Shown piece after piece: positions 20,829 to 30,181 of a stretch of 64,000 nucleotides of DNA (the first letter of the stretch is position 1; each line of letters starts with the position of its first letter). Under the pieces are notes generated by a model, which saw only the letters and a program-made list of their open reading frames with translations, was not told the DNA's origin and made no database searches. Source of the stretch: Fictibacillus nanhaiensis (GTDB lineage: Bacteria; Bacillota; Bacilli; Bacillales; Fictibacillaceae); contig NZ_JAMBOD010000001.1 in assembly GCF_023715445.1 (NCBI RefSeq), positions 868,001 to 932,000 of the forward strand. Direction: 5' to 3'. Position numbers and translations under genes: made by a program.

Positions 20829-22589
20829 TTACACCCCTGCTTTCTTCTTGGAATAGTCGCGTTTTCGCGGTTGGATAAGCGAAACATCTACTTCTTCATA
20901 TTCAAACTCAGGTCCGTTCGTTGCTGGATTAAATTTCGCTTTTGTTGTTTTTAGCCATTGCTCATCATTACGTTCAGGAAAATCTGGCTTATAATGCGCT
21001 CCACGGCTTTCATCACGGTTAAGTGCACCGAGTGTAATAACACGGGCAAGCTGCAGCATGTGCCAAAGCTGACGAGTAAATGAAGCTCCCTGGTTGCTCC
21101 ATTTAGAAGTATCGTTAATGTTGATATTCTTGTAGCGCTGCATTAATTCTTGTATTTTTTCATCTGTTTGCTTCAATTTATCATTGTATCTAACAACTGT
21201 TACATTATCAGTCATCCATTCTCCCAATTCTTTATGGATCACATATGCATTTTCAGTTCCATCCATAGAAAGGATGTTGTTATATACTTCTTGATCTTTC
21301 TTCACTTGGTTTTCAAAGACAGAAGAAGAAACATCTTCAACCGTTTTTTCCAATCCTTTAATATATTTAACTGCAGATGGTCCCGCTTGCATACCGCCAA
21401 AAATAGCAGATAATAGAGAGTTAGCTCCTAATCTGTTAGCCCCATGGTATTGGTACTCACACTCACCTGCAGCAAATAGACCAGGGATATTAGTCATCTG
21501 ATCATAATCTACCCACATGCCGCCCATTGAATAGTGAACCGCAGGGAAGATTTTCATTGGAACTTTACGAGGGTCATCTCCCATGAACTTTTCATAGATT
21601 TCAATGATTCCGCCAAGTTTGATATCAAGTTCCTTAGGATCTTTATGTGAAAGATCCAGGTATACCATGTTTTCTCCGTTAATCCCTAGCTTAAGGTCTA
21701 CACAAACATGGAAGATCTCACGAGTTGCGATATCACGAGGAACAAGGTTTCCATATGCAGGATACTTCTCTTCAAGGAAATACCATGGCTTTCCATCTTT
21801 ATAAGTCCAAACACGTCCGCCTTCACCACGTGCTGACTCACTCATTAAACGTAGTTTGTCGTCACCAGGAATAGCCGTAGGGTGAATTTGGATAAACTCA
21901 CCATTTGCATAATAAACGCCTTGCTGATAAAGAGAAGATGCAGCCCCACCAGTATTAATAACTGAGTTCGTAGATTTTCCAAAGATAATACCAGGTCCTC
22001 CTGTTGCCATGATGACAGCATCAGCAGCAAATCTGGCAATTTCCATAGTTTTTAAGTTTTGAGCTGTTATACCGCGGCACTGGCCTTCATCATCAATAAT
22101 TGCTGATAAAAATTCCCAGCCTTCATACTTCGTAACAAGTCCTGCAACTTCATGACGTCGAACTTGCTCGTCAAGTGCATATAAAAGCTGCTGGCCTGTA
22201 GTAGCACCGGCAAACGCCGTACGATGATGCTGAGTACCACCAAAGCGACGGAAATCAAGCAATCCTTCTGGTGTTCTGTTGAACATTACACCCATACGGT
22301 CCATTAAATGGATGATCCCAGGTGCAGCATCACACATTGCTTTAACAGGAGGCTGATTCGCTAAAAAGTCCCCGCCGTAAACTGAATCATCAAAGTGTTC
22401 CCAAGGTGAATCTCCCTCACCCTTTGTATTAACAGCTCCGTTTATACCGCCTTGAGCACAAACAGAATGCGAACGTTTTACTGGTACAACTGAAAAGAGG
22501 TCGACATTTACACCAGCTTCAGCAGCTTTAATGGTAGCCATTAATCCGGCGAGACCTCCGCCAACAACAATAATTTTTTGATTACTCAA
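20829..22589 (-). CDS. sdhA: Succinate dehydrogenase flavoprotein subunit
   Basis: Catalytic FAD subunit of complex II, 586 residues. The dinucleotide motif VVGGGLAGLMATIKAAEAG is at the N-terminus, the covalent FAD site is in HSVCAQGGINGA near 42, and the substrate-site HPTAIPG and SESARGEGG lie mid-protein. The start is TTG at 22589 with AAGGGGTGA just upstream; no ATG is better placed. A TTG start was also my expectation from Bacillus sdhA. Confidence 0.97.
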   Translation of the reverse strand: MSNQKIIVVGGGLAGLMATIKAAEAGVNVDLFSVVPVKRSHSVCAQGGINGAVNTKGEGDSPWEHFDDSVYGGDFLANQPPVKAMCDAAPGIIHLMDRMGVMFNRTPEGLLDFRRFGGTQHHRTAFAGATTGQQLLYALDEQVRRHEVAGLVTKYEGWEFLSAIIDDEGQCRGITAQNLKTMEIARFAADAVIMATGGPGIIFGKSTNSVINTGGAASSLYQQGVYYANGEFIQIHPTAIPGDDKLRLMSESARGEGGRVWTYKDGKPWYFLEEKYPAYGNLVPRDIATREIFHVCVDLKLGINGENMVYLDLSHKDPKELDIKLGGIIEIYEKFMGDDPRKVPMKIFPAVHYSMGGMWVDYDQMTNIPGLFAAGECEYQYHGANRLGANSLLSAIFGGMQAGPSAVKYIKGLEKTVEDVSSSVFENQVKKDQEVYNNILSMDGTENAYVIHKELGEWMTDNVTVVRYNDKLKQTDEKIQELMQRYKNININDTSKWSNQGASFTRQLWHMLQLARVITLGALNRDESRGAHYKPDFPERNDEQWLKTTKAKFNPATNGPEFEYEEVDVSLIQPRKRDYSKKKAGV

Positions 22590-22604
22590 TTTGTCTCACC
22601 CCTT

Positions 22605-23213
22605 TTAAATGAATGCAAAAATAGTACGCACGCTAACGATAGCTAAAAGAACAAACACACCCATCGTTACGTAAGTTGAAATCTTCTGTGAACGAGGCGA
22701 AACAGTAAGGCCCCAGCTGACAAAGAACGACCATAGTCCGTTAGCAAAATGAAATACTGCAGATAAAACTCCGATTAAGTAGAACGCGATCATAAATGGA
22801 GAACTTAAAATATCGGCCATCATAGAGAAGTTTACTTCATGTCCGAACGCAGCTTGTACACGTGTTTCCCAAACATGCCATGCAATAAAAATCAGTGTAA
22901 TAACGCCTGTTACACGCTGAACGAGGAACATTGTATTGCGGAAATATCCATAGCGGCTAACGTTATTTTTAGCCTGGAATGTAATATAAAGTCCATAAAC
23001 CGCATGAAATAAAATTGGTAAGTAAATTACGAACGTTTCTAGGAAAATACGAAATGGCAGATTTTCCATAAAATGCGCTGCGGCGTTAAATGCATCAGCA
23101 TCCTTTGTTGCAAAATGGTTTACAACTAAATGCTGAACTAGAAAAAGCCCGATAGGAATAACTCCTAAAAGTGAATGAATCCTTCTGTTAACAAAATCCT
23201 TACTGCCAGCCAT
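22605..23213 (-). CDS. sdhC: Succinate dehydrogenase cytochrome b558 subunit
   Basis: Membrane anchor with five predicted transmembrane helices, carrying two haems and the menaquinone site. It is 202 residues. Candidate haem His are in RRIHSLLG, ILFHAVYG, IAWHVWE and VFHFANG. I chose ATG at 23213 because AAGGGGGC lies 6 bases upstream. The longer frame to 23297 adds a hydrophilic tail and has no comparable site. A clear sigma-A promoter is at 23347-23375. Confidence 0.96.
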   Translation of the reverse strand: MAGSKDFVNRRIHSLLGVIPIGLFLVQHLVVNHFATKDADAFNAAAHFMENLPFRIFLETFVIYLPILFHAVYGLYITFQAKNNVSRYGYFRNTMFLVQRVTGVITLIFIAWHVWETRVQAAFGHEVNFSMMADILSSPFMIAFYLIGVLSAVFHFANGLWSFFVSWGLTVSPRSQKISTYVTMGVFVLLAIVSVRTIFAFI

Positions 23214-23346
23214 TTTCTTGCCCCCTTCAAATTTAGCCTCTCTCTGGCTGCTAATCTTTTGTTCCTCTCCACATGTAAGCGTTTTAAGTTTCCCCATTAA
23301 GAGGAAAAGTGTTAAACAATTAGTTTAATCAACTAGCAACATGTCC

Positions 23347-23375
23347 ATTTTACTCCCATCGTTTGACACCGTCAA
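23347..23375 (-). promoter_or_regulatory. Sigma-A promoter of sdhCAB
   Basis: Minus strand TTGACG (23370-23375), 17-base spacer, TAAAAT (23347-23352), about 130 bases upstream of sdhC. Confidence 0.75.
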
Positions 23376-23518
23376 GAAAACGCTAACAACTAAATTAGGA
23401 GATTTTATTGATACATCAGCGTTTTTTCATTCTTAACAATTTCGACAAATACTGATTGTTGCTATAGAGTTTGATCCCTTTACCCGTTATAATAAAAATT
23501 AGAAAGAAGGGATGCAGA

Positions 23519-23965
23519 ATGTTTAAACAAAAAACAAAGGACGAGACCACCCCTGCCGAAAAGCCTTCTGTTTCAGCTTTTGGGTACGAGATCCTTCGCA
23601 GCGATTTGTTACCTGAACTTCTTGGTAAACAAGAAAGAAATATTCTATATTGGGCCGGCAGACACCTTGCCAGAAAATACCCTTTACATACGATGGAAGA
23701 AGTCACCGCTTTTTTCTATGAAGCGGGCTGGGGTAACCTTGAAATGATAGAAGCATCAAAAACTGAAATGGTGTTTTCACTTCATTCCATGATTATTGAA
23801 CAGCGTATTCAAAATTTCCAGCATCAAACTTTCAGCTTAGAAGCTGGTTTTTTAGCAGAACAAATTCAACTGCAAAAGAAATGTACAACTGAAGCACTTG
23901 AGTCAATGAAACGCAATAAAGTTTCCATTACGGTCCAATGGGATAAAAAAGATATCATCGAATAA
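23519..23965 (+). CDS. yslB: YslB-family (DUF2507) protein
   Basis: 148-residue cytosolic protein of the DUF2507 family, function unknown. Recognisable family parts are YWAGRHLARKYPL, FFYEAGWGNLEM and LEAGFLAEQIQLQ. I chose the ATG at 23519 because AAGGGA lies 6 bases upstream. It lies on the plus strand, divergent from sdhC and convergent with lysC, as in B. subtilis. Confidence 0.88.
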   Translation: MFKQKTKDETTPAEKPSVSAFGYEILRSDLLPELLGKQERNILYWAGRHLARKYPLHTMEEVTAFFYEAGWGNLEMIEASKTEMVFSLHSMIIEQRIQNFQHQTFSLEAGFLAEQIQLQKKCTTEALESMKRNKVSITVQWDKKDIIE

Positions 23966-23994
23966 GCAAAAGCCGGCATAAGCCGGCTTTTTTC
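23966..23994 (+). terminator. yslB terminator
   Basis: AAAGCCGGC/GCCGGCTTT stem with a 4-base loop followed by a T run. Confidence 0.93.
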
Positions 23995-24001
23995 AATTGT
24001 A

Positions 24002-24324
24002 AGACTCTTCTCTAAAGGCTTATTTCTAAATGATTGTTGCATTTGAATTTTTAACGAGTACGCTTCGTTGAAAGTGGATAGAAGCTTAAAGTGCGAGACT
24101 ACTGCGGGAGCAGCGTGCCAGCCACCTGAGAAATTTCTTGCAAGGTATGCGACGAAGAAGCCCGTTTCGGCAGAATAGGCTTGCAGACGCAGGAGCACAC
24201 ATACTTCCTTGAATATGAATCTCTCTATCCATCTCCACCAAAGCTCAACTTACCCCTCGCGGAAAGCGAGCATCCTGAAGCGGAATTCAACTGCTTCTAC
24301 TAGTACCCGTTCACGAAAAAAGCC
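24002..24324. repeat. Dispersed repeat family A, copy 2 (one-module form)
   Basis: 323 bp, same orientation as copy 1. Ends GACTCTTCTCTAAAGG and TTCACGAAAAAAGCC resemble the outer inverted ends of copy 1. The inner boundaries GTGGATAGAAGC (24074) and CGGAATTCAAC (24291) and the core CCTCGCGGAAAGCGAGCA are shared. In place of the short centre it has one module with GCAGCGTGCCAGCCACCTGA, GCGACGAAGAAGC and GCAGACGCAGGAGCA. That module occurs twice in copy 3. It fills the gap between yslB and lysC. Confidence 0.75.
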
Positions 24325-24339
24325 AATTGCAAAGAATGC

Positions 24340-24837
24340 TTATTTTTGAACAGGAACACGTGCATCCAGTTCAAATGTGTCATGAAGTGTTTCAATTGAT
24401 TTAATCATATCTTCTTGTTTAACAACCGTTGATACTTTAATCTCGGAAGTACTGACCATTTTAATCATTACACCTTGGTCAGATAACGCTTTAAACATTT
24501 TTGCTGCGACTCCAGGGTTGGAGATCATTCCTGATCCAATGATAGAAACTTTAGCAAGACTGCCTTCATGACTGATAGATTCAAAACCTAATTTTTCCTG
24601 ATGAGCAGCAAGTACTTCCTGTGTTTCGGACAATAGGCTTGAGTCAATAGAGAATGAGATATTGGTCTTTTCTTCGTTCATCACATTTTGAATAATAATA
24701 TCTACATTTATTCCATTGCTTGCTAAAATCGTGAACAAATCAGACAATGTATTAATTTCGTTAGGCATGTTAGTAACCGTAATCTTTGTTATGTTACCTT
24801 CAAATGCTAAACCTCTAACCATTAAGTTTTGTTCCAT
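24340..24837 (-). CDS. Aspartokinase II beta subunit (in-frame internal start)
   Basis: Likely independently translated C-terminal part of lysC, 165 residues, containing only the two ACT domains. The internal ATG at 24837 (MEQNLMVRG) has an excellent GAGGAGGA site 7 bases upstream. B. subtilis lysC is known to make a beta subunit from the equivalent Met. This is visible in sequence but inferred by analogy. Confidence 0.7.
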   Translation of the reverse strand: MEQNLMVRGLAFEGNITKITVTNMPNEINTLSDLFTILASNGINVDIIIQNVMNEEKTNISFSIDSSLLSETQEVLAAHQEKLGFESISHEGSLAKVSIIGSGMISNPGVAAKMFKALSDQGVMIKMVSTSEIKVSTVVKQEDMIKSIETLHDTFELDARVPVQK

Positions 24838-25575
24838 TGTTGCTTCCTCCTCTACTAACGTTCCTCTTTCATCACTCATGCTTGACCGGACTTCCAGTTT
24901 AATGGAATAATTCTTTGCAAATTCAACAGCGCGCGGATGCAGAACACCTGCACCAAGATTAGCCATCTCTAGCATTTCATCGTATGAAATGGATGGGATT
25001 TTTCTTGCTGTTTTGACAGCCCGGGGATCAGTCGTATATACACCCGTTACGTCTGTATAAATGTCACAGCGATCTGCTTGAAGTGCAGCCGCCAATGCAA
25101 CAGCTGTTGTATCAGAACCGCCTCTTCCAAGAGTAGCAATATCATTTGTCTCCGGAATCAAGCCTTGGAAACCTGCAACGACCACAATATTTCCATCTTT
25201 TATAAGCCCATTTATTCGTTCTGAATCAATATTTAGAATTCTGGCATTTGAATAATTGTTCTCCGTTTGGATTCCTGCTTGCCATCCAGTTAATGAAACT
25301 GCTTTATACCCTTCCTGATGTAAAGCCATCGTTAACAGGGCGATCGTCACTTGTTCTCCTGTAGTGAGAAGCATATCCATTTCTCTTTTAGAAGGATTTT
25401 TGCTGATCTGTGCGGCAAGCCCTACAAGTTCATCTGTCGTTTTCCCCATTGCAGATACTACCACGACCACTTCATTGCCTTTGTTGACTTCGTTAATGAT
25501 TCTTTTTGCAGCGTTTTGGATCCGTTCAACTGAACCTACACTTGTACCGCCAAATTTTTGTACGATTCTCCCCAT
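24340..25575 (-). CDS. lysC: Lysine-sensitive aspartokinase II
   Basis: Phosphorylates aspartate, first step to lysine, diaminopimelate, threonine and methionine. It is 411 residues: kinase domain with VQKFGGTSVGS, LTTGEQVTIAL and GRGGSDTTAVALAAAL (1-245), then two C-terminal ACT domains (about 260-411) that bind lysine. I chose ATG at 25575 (MGRIVQKFGG) because AAAGGA lies 10 bases upstream; the TTG three codons earlier is too close to it. Expression is controlled by the lysine riboswitch upstream. Confidence 0.96.
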   Translation of the reverse strand: MGRIVQKFGGTSVGSVERIQNAAKRIINEVNKGNEVVVVVSAMGKTTDELVGLAAQISKNPSKREMDMLLTTGEQVTIALLTMALHQEGYKAVSLTGWQAGIQTENNYSNARILNIDSERINGLIKDGNIVVVAGFQGLIPETNDIATLGRGGSDTTAVALAAALQADRCDIYTDVTGVYTTDPRAVKTARKIPSISYDEMLEMANLGAGVLHPRAVEFAKNYSIKLEVRSSMSDERGTLVEEEATMEQNLMVRGLAFEGNITKITVTNMPNEINTLSDLFTILASNGINVDIIIQNVMNEEKTNISFSIDSSLLSETQEVLAAHQEKLGFESISHEGSLAKVSIIGSGMISNPGVAAKMFKALSDQGVMIKMVSTSEIKVSTVVKQEDMIKSIETLHDTFELDARVPVQK

Positions 25576-25737
25576 CTTCTCCAAATCCTTTCCTGTTGTA
25601 ATTTCTATCGCTTTTATTAGAAAACTTTGTAGACGCTTAAATTTGAACGTCTGCTTAGTTGCACTTTACTTTCAACTTAAACTTTTAACCCCATGATACT
25701 CATCATGTAGAAAAATTATATTTTTCTGAAAGTAAAA

Positions 25738-26005
25738 TCAAAAAAGCAACAATAAGGAAAAACCCTATTGTTGCTATATCCGCAGCAAGCCAAGTTTGTT
25801 TCCCCCTAGTGAGATAGTCCTCCACACAATTCCTGGGGGGAATGGTGTGACAGCTCTGTATTTATTCAATACAGGTCCAGCATAAAAGGCTAGAAGTCCT
25901 TTTACACTTCGGCAAGAATCCCCTTTCCACCATCTTCATAAGAGCTTCTACTCTTCAGATGGGCTACTATTGGTTCCTGCTCCTCTACCATCACTTCATT
26001 CGAAG
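25738..26005 (-). promoter_or_regulatory. Lysine riboswitch (L box) with terminator, upstream of lysC
   Basis: On the minus strand the leader contains the conserved L-box strings GGTAGAGGAGC, GAAAGGGGATT...GCCGAAG, GCTGGACCTG, TTGAATAAATACAG, CTGTCAC and TGGAGGACTATCTCACT. Next comes a terminator AAGCAACAATA/TATTGTTGCT with a T run (25738-25777). High lysine should end transcription before lysC. The 5' end is approximate. Confidence 0.93.
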
Positions 26006-26060
26006 CATGGCATTTTTATAAAGTTGGATTCATTTTAACAAAGTTATAATGTGACTGCAA

Positions 26061-27836
26061 CTAGTCTTTTGAAGAAAATGCTTTATTAATTTCTTCTGCT
26101 ACTCCTCTTGGGACTCCCGCTTCCTGAATCTCTTCGACTGTTGCCTCTTTCATTTTTTTCATTGAACCGAAATGACGAAGCAGCATCTTCTTTCTTTTTT
26201 CTCCTATACCCGCAATTCCGTCCAAAGTAGACTCAAACATACTTTTAGAACGAACTTTTCTGTGAAATGAAATGGCAAACCTGTGAACTTCATCTTGTAC
26301 TCTTTGAAGCAAGTAAAATTCCTGGCTATTTCTTGGAAGATGAATCATCTCAGGGGGATCGCCAAGCCATAACTGGGATGTACGGTGCTTCTCGTCTTTT
26401 GAAAGCCCAGCAACAGGGATAAATAAATTAAGTTCGTTCTCAAGTACATCTTGGGCAGCAGAAATCTGGCCTTTTCCCCCATCAATAAGGATCAAACTAG
26501 GCAATTCCCCTTCTTCTCTCAGCAATCTGGAGTATCTTCTGCGTACCACTTCTTTCATGGAGGCATAATCATCAGGACCTTCTACAGATTTTATCTTATA
26601 CTTTCGATAATCTTTCTTATAAGGTTTCCCGTCTACAAAAACGACCATAGCTGAAACCGGATCTGTACCGTGAATGTTGGAGTTATCGAACGCTTCAATG
26701 CGGTACGGCGGGGCTATCCCCATTCTTTCGCCTAAGTTTTCAACAGCTTTAATGGTCCGGGCTTCATCCTGCTCAATGAGAGCAAACTTTTCATTAAGCG
26801 CAAGGGTCGCATTCTTCGTGGCTAATTCAACAAGTTCCTTCTTCTGCCCTTTTTTTGGCTGAAGTACTTTTACCTGGAGGAGCTGCTGAATCATATCAGC
26901 ATCAACCCGTTGAGGCAAGAGGATCTCTTTTGGAAGCAAATGATTTTTTTGCAGATAAAACTGGCCGATAAATGTAAGCAAGTCTTCATGTGCTTCACCA
27001 TAGAAAGGAAAAACAGATATATCCCGTGCTATGACTTTCCCTTGCCGTATAAAAAAGACCTGTACACACATCCAGCCTTTATCAAAATGATATCCGAACA
27101 CGTCTCTGTCTACTAAATCAGAAGTCATCATCTTCTGCTTTTCCATTACAGCTTCAATATGCTGGATCTGATCACGAAGCTCTTTGGCACGTTCGAAGTT
27201 TAAAGCCTCAGATGCCTCAAGCATTTTTTCTGCCAGCTGATTTTTCACATCCTGATAACCGCCATTAAGGAACTTGATAATGCCTTCTACCATCTGTTTA
27301 TTGTGTTCATCTGTAATGTCATACACACAAGGACCCAAGCACTGGCCAATATGGTAATAAAGACAAACTCTTTTCGGCATCGTATCACATTTTCTTAGCG
27401 GGAAAATTCGATCAAGGAGCTTTTTCGTTTCTTGTGCAGCATACGCATTTACAAAGGGGCCGAAATACTTCCCCCCATCTTTTTTTATCTTCCGTGTGTA
27501 TAAAAGACGAGGCTGTTTTTCAGAAGTTACTTTTAAGTAAGGATAGCTTTTGTCATCTTTCAGCATGACGTTATATCGGGGATCATGCTTTTTGATCAAG
27601 TTCATCTCAAGAACAAGAGCTTCCATTTCCGTTGAAGTAACAATATATTCAAAGTCTCTGATCTCACTGACTAAACGCTGTGTTTTTCCGTCATGCGAAC
27701 CAGAAAAATAAGATTTTACCCTGTTCTTTAATACTTTTGCTTTTCCTACATAGATTACTTTTCCAAATTCATTCTTCATTAAGTAGCAGCCGGGCTGATC
27801 TGGAAGCAGCATCAATTTTTGTTTAATCGAGGTCAA
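26061..27836 (-). CDS. uvrC: Excinuclease ABC subunit C
   Basis: Dual-incision nuclease of nucleotide excision repair, 591 residues. The N-terminal GIY-YIG domain has [18 protein letters not shown] near 28. A UVR domain ([22 protein letters not shown], about 200-225) contacts UvrB. The RNase H-like nuclease region has [10 protein letters not shown] and [10 protein letters not shown], and helix-hairpin-helix motifs ([11 protein letters not shown]) are at the C-terminus. The start is TTG at 27836 with GGGTGG 7 bases upstream. Confidence 0.97.
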   Translation of the reverse strand: MTSIKQKLMLLPDQPGCYLMKNEFGKVIYVGKAKVLKNRVKSYFSGSHDGKTQRLVSEIRDFEYIVTSTEMEALVLEMNLIKKHDPRYNVMLKDDKSYPYLKVTSEKQPRLLYTRKIKKDGGKYFGPFVNAYAAQETKKLLDRIFPLRKCDTMPKRVCLYYHIGQCLGPCVYDITDEHNKQMVEGIIKFLNGGYQDVKNQLAEKMLEASEALNFERAKELRDQIQHIEAVMEKQKMMTSDLVDRDVFGYHFDKGWMCVQVFFIRQGKVIARDISVFPFYGEAHEDLLTFIGQFYLQKNHLLPKEILLPQRVDADMIQQLLQVKVLQPKKGQKKELVELATKNATLALNEKFALIEQDEARTIKAVENLGERMGIAPPYRIEAFDNSNIHGTDPVSAMVVFVDGKPYKKDYRKYKIKSVEGPDDYASMKEVVRRRYSRLLREEGELPSLILIDGGKGQISAAQDVLENELNLFIPVAGLSKDEKHRTSQLWLGDPPEMIHLPRNSQEFYLLQRVQDEVHRFAISFHRKVRSKSMFESTLDGIAGIGEKRKKMLLRHFGSMKKMKEATVEEIQEAGVPRGVAEEINKAFSSKD

Positions 27837-27934
27837 TTATTATCCACCCCCCTGTTCATTCACTGTTATTTATACATAATATCATAGAAATGGACTTTTT
27901 TAGTTTATGCAGCTTATCCATTATACCTTTTAAT

Positions 27935-27966
27935 TTTTAAAAAAAGACCTGCAGGAGCAGGCCAAT
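27935..27966 (-). terminator. Terminator-like hairpin about 100 bases upstream of uvrC
   Basis: Minus strand GGCCTGC-TCCT-GCAGGTC followed by seven T. It is downstream of the trxA terminator, so it either backs that up or attenuates a short leader read into uvrC. Confidence 0.7.
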
Positions 27967-28062
27967 TTGCATCATGACTCATTTTGTATCATTGGAAGGA
28001 TACTCTGATGTTTTTTGACAGGTCTCCTCCTTACAGAGCACATTCCCGAAATCACATTGCCA

Positions 28063-28090
28063 AATAAAAAAAGCCCGAGTACCGGGCTTT
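28063..28090 (-). terminator. trxA terminator
   Basis: AAAGCCCG/CGGGCTTT stem followed by seven T on the minus strand. Confidence 0.93.
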
Positions 28091-28097
28091 CCGTAAC

Positions 28098-28409
28098 TTA
28101 CTTATGTTTGTTCAGAAGTTCAACTAGCGCTTCTTTTGGCTGGAATCCTACAACTTGATCAACCACTTGACCGTCTTTGAATACTAGCAGTGTAGGAATA
28201 CTCATTACACCATATTTTCCTGCTGTTTCTTGATTCTCATCAACATCCAGCTTAACTACTTTCAGTTCTTCCATTTCTTGATCAACTTCTTCAAGAACTG
28301 GCGCAATCATTTTACAAGGTCCGCACCATGGTGCCCAGAAATCAGCAAGTACTAAACCTTCGTTCGTTTCTGTATTAAATGTTTGATCTGATGCATTAAC
28401 AATAGCCAT
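28098..28409 (-). CDS. trxA: Thioredoxin
   Basis: 103-residue general disulfide reductase. The active site [12 protein letters not shown] is at about 27-38 and the cis-Pro loop is MSIPTLLVF near 72. It starts with AGGAGGGCC upstream. In B. subtilis it lies between etfA and uvrC, as here, except for the phosphatase gene inserted next to it. Confidence 0.98.
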   Translation of the reverse strand: MAIVNASDQTFNTETNEGLVLADFWAPWCGPCKMIAPVLEEVDQEMEELKVVKLDVDENQETAGKYGVMSIPTLLVFKDGQVVDQVVGFQPKEALVELLNKHK

Positions 28410-28525
28410 TTATTTGGCCCTCCTTTTGAATTAACAAAGTGTAAACAAAGTATATCACCACAAATTACACAGTTGCTAATAGTTTGCTCAACATTATGGT
28501 ACCCAAGTTTTAAAAATGACAAACG

Positions 28526-29116
28526 TTAAATGGTCTGTGTCTCTTCCAAGTGTTTTTGACAATTAAATAATTCACAAGACCAACTTTGATCATCAAGTTT
28601 AAATATTGAGAGGGACGTGTTATTCAATCCATACCATTTATCTGTTTTATCCTGGAGAAGATATTTGTAGATCCGTACTAATAATGCACCGTGAGTCACA
28701 ATCAGCACTTTTTGATTTTTATGATTTAGCACAATCTCTTCTAGTACTGCTTTCCAGCGTTCATCCGCTTGTTCATTTGTTTCTCTTCCCAGATCCAATG
28801 TCTTCCAATCTTCGCCCCAGCGTTCTATTCTTTCAGCTTCTGTTGTTCCTTCTGTTTCCCCAAAAGAGATTTCTCGCAGTCTTTCGTCCAATACTACTTT
28901 TAAGCCTGATAACTCACTGATGGCTTCAGCTGTTTTAAAAGCTCTTGATAACGGACTGGCATAAATAACATCCCAGATATCATTACGAAAACGTTCTGCA
29001 AGAGCTTTTGCCTGCTTTTGTCCTTGATTATTAAGTGGAATATCCATGCAGCCTTGAGCTCTTCTTTCTATGTTCCAATCTGTTTCCCCATGACGGATAA
29101 AAGCAATCGTCGTCAC
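28526..29116 (-). CDS. Histidine phosphatase family protein (phosphoglycerate mutase-like)
   Basis: 196-residue member of the histidine phosphatase superfamily. The phospho-His motif is FIRHGETDWN at the N-terminus, followed by YASPLSRAFKTAE near 52, catalytic EISFGETEG near 83 and THGALLVRI near 142. Such proteins are cofactor-dependent phosphatases with varied substrates; none can be assigned here. The start is a GTG behind AAGGGGGA. It is not part of the B. subtilis trxA-etfA junction, so it is an accessory insertion relative to that order. Confidence 0.85.
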   Translation of the reverse strand: MTTIAFIRHGETDWNIERRAQGCMDIPLNNQGQKQAKALAERFRNDIWDVIYASPLSRAFKTAEAISELSGLKVVLDERLREISFGETEGTTEAERIERWGEDWKTLDLGRETNEQADERWKAVLEEIVLNHKNQKVLIVTHGALLVRIYKYLLQDKTDKWYGLNNTSLSIFKLDDQSWSCELFNCQKHLEETQTI

Positions 29117-29152
29117 CCGATATTCCCCCTTACTTGTTTCCTGTATCGTTTA

Positions 29153-29187
29153 ACAAAAAAACGTCCAGCGAAGACCGGACGTTTTTC
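29153..29187 (-). terminator. etfA terminator
   Basis: AAAAACGTCC/GGACGTTTTT stem, 11-base loop, seven T on the minus strand. It ends the fadR-fadB-etfB-etfA transcript. Confidence 0.93.
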
Positions 29188-29197
29188 ATTCTTACTT

Positions 29198-30169
29198 CTA
29201 TACTAACACTTTCTTGAACTCTTCTGTTAATAAAGGAACGACTTCAAACAGATCTCCAACGATCCCATAATCAGCTACTGAAAAGATGCTTGCTTCTGGA
29301 TCCTTATTGATCGCCACGATTACTTTTGAGTTGGACATACCAGCTAAGTGCTGAATTGCTCCGGAGATTCCGCAAGCGATATATAAATCAGGAGTTACAA
29401 CTTTACCTGTTTGGCCAATCTGCAGCGAGTAGTCACAATAGTCAGCATCACAAGCTCCGCGGGAAGCACCAACTGCTGCACCAAGAACATCAGCAAGCTC
29501 TTGAAGAGGCTTGAAGCCATCTTCGGACTTTACTCCTCGTCCGCCAGCAACAATAATTTTTGCTTCTGAAAGATCAACCCCAGTAGTAGCCTTGCGGACA
29601 ACTTCTTTCACTATAGTTCTTAAATCCTTGATTTCTACTGATACTGATTTTACTTCTCCGGAACGTGACTCGTCTTTTTCAAGTGGTGCAATGTTATTCG
29701 GACGGATTGTAACAAATACAAGTCCATCATTGATTAATTTCTTTTCAAATGCTTTTCCAGAGTATACAGGACGTGTAAATACAGTGTTTTCACCTGCTTG
29801 TTCCAATCCTGTAACGTCTGAAATAAGACCTGATTCTAATCGTGCTGCCAGTCTCGGTGATAAGTCTTTTCCTAATGATGTATGCCCGAATACGATTGCT
29901 TCCGGTTTTTCATCATCAATGATTTGTTTCAAAGCTTGATAGTAGCCATCTGTGGTATAGTTTGCGAGCTTTTCATTTTCAGCTACGAGAACACGGTCAG
30001 CACCGTAATGGATCAAGTCATTCGCAAGGGATTGAACAGATTCTCCACACAATACAGCGAACACTTCTCCTCCTCCTGAAATTTCTTTTGCTGCTGCAAT
30101 TGCTTCAAATGATACGTTACGCAATGAGCCGTCACGAGATTCTGCAAGTACTAAAACTTTTTTTGCCAT
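29198..30169 (-). CDS. etfA: Electron transfer flavoprotein alpha subunit
   Basis: 323 residues. With EtfB it carries electrons from acyl-CoA dehydrogenases to the quinone pool. The C-terminal FAD domain is clear: VAGGRGVKSEDGF near 205, GASRGACDADY near 232, QIGQTGKVVTPDLYIACGISG and the final AINKDPEASIF...ADYGIVGD. It is 12 bases after etfB in the FadR-controlled fatty acid degradation cluster. Confidence 0.97.
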   Translation of the reverse strand: MAKKVLVLAESRDGSLRNVSFEAIAAAKEISGGGEVFAVLCGESVQSLANDLIHYGADRVLVAENEKLANYTTDGYYQALKQIIDDEKPEAIVFGHTSLGKDLSPRLAARLESGLISDVTGLEQAGENTVFTRPVYSGKAFEKKLINDGLVFVTIRPNNIAPLEKDESRSGEVKSVSVEIKDLRTIVKEVVRKATTGVDLSEAKIIVAGGRGVKSEDGFKPLQELADVLGAAVGASRGACDADYCDYSLQIGQTGKVVTPDLYIACGISGAIQHLAGMSNSKVIVAINKDPEASIFSVADYGIVGDLFEVVPLLTEEFKKVLV

Positions 30170-30181
30170 GATGTCTCCTCC

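Noticed and set aside
29096-29120. Possible frameshift at the start of the histidine phosphatase gene
   Set aside because: The run of A near the start was hard to count by eye; the RHG motif and the GTG start fit one open frame, so I do not claim a disruption.
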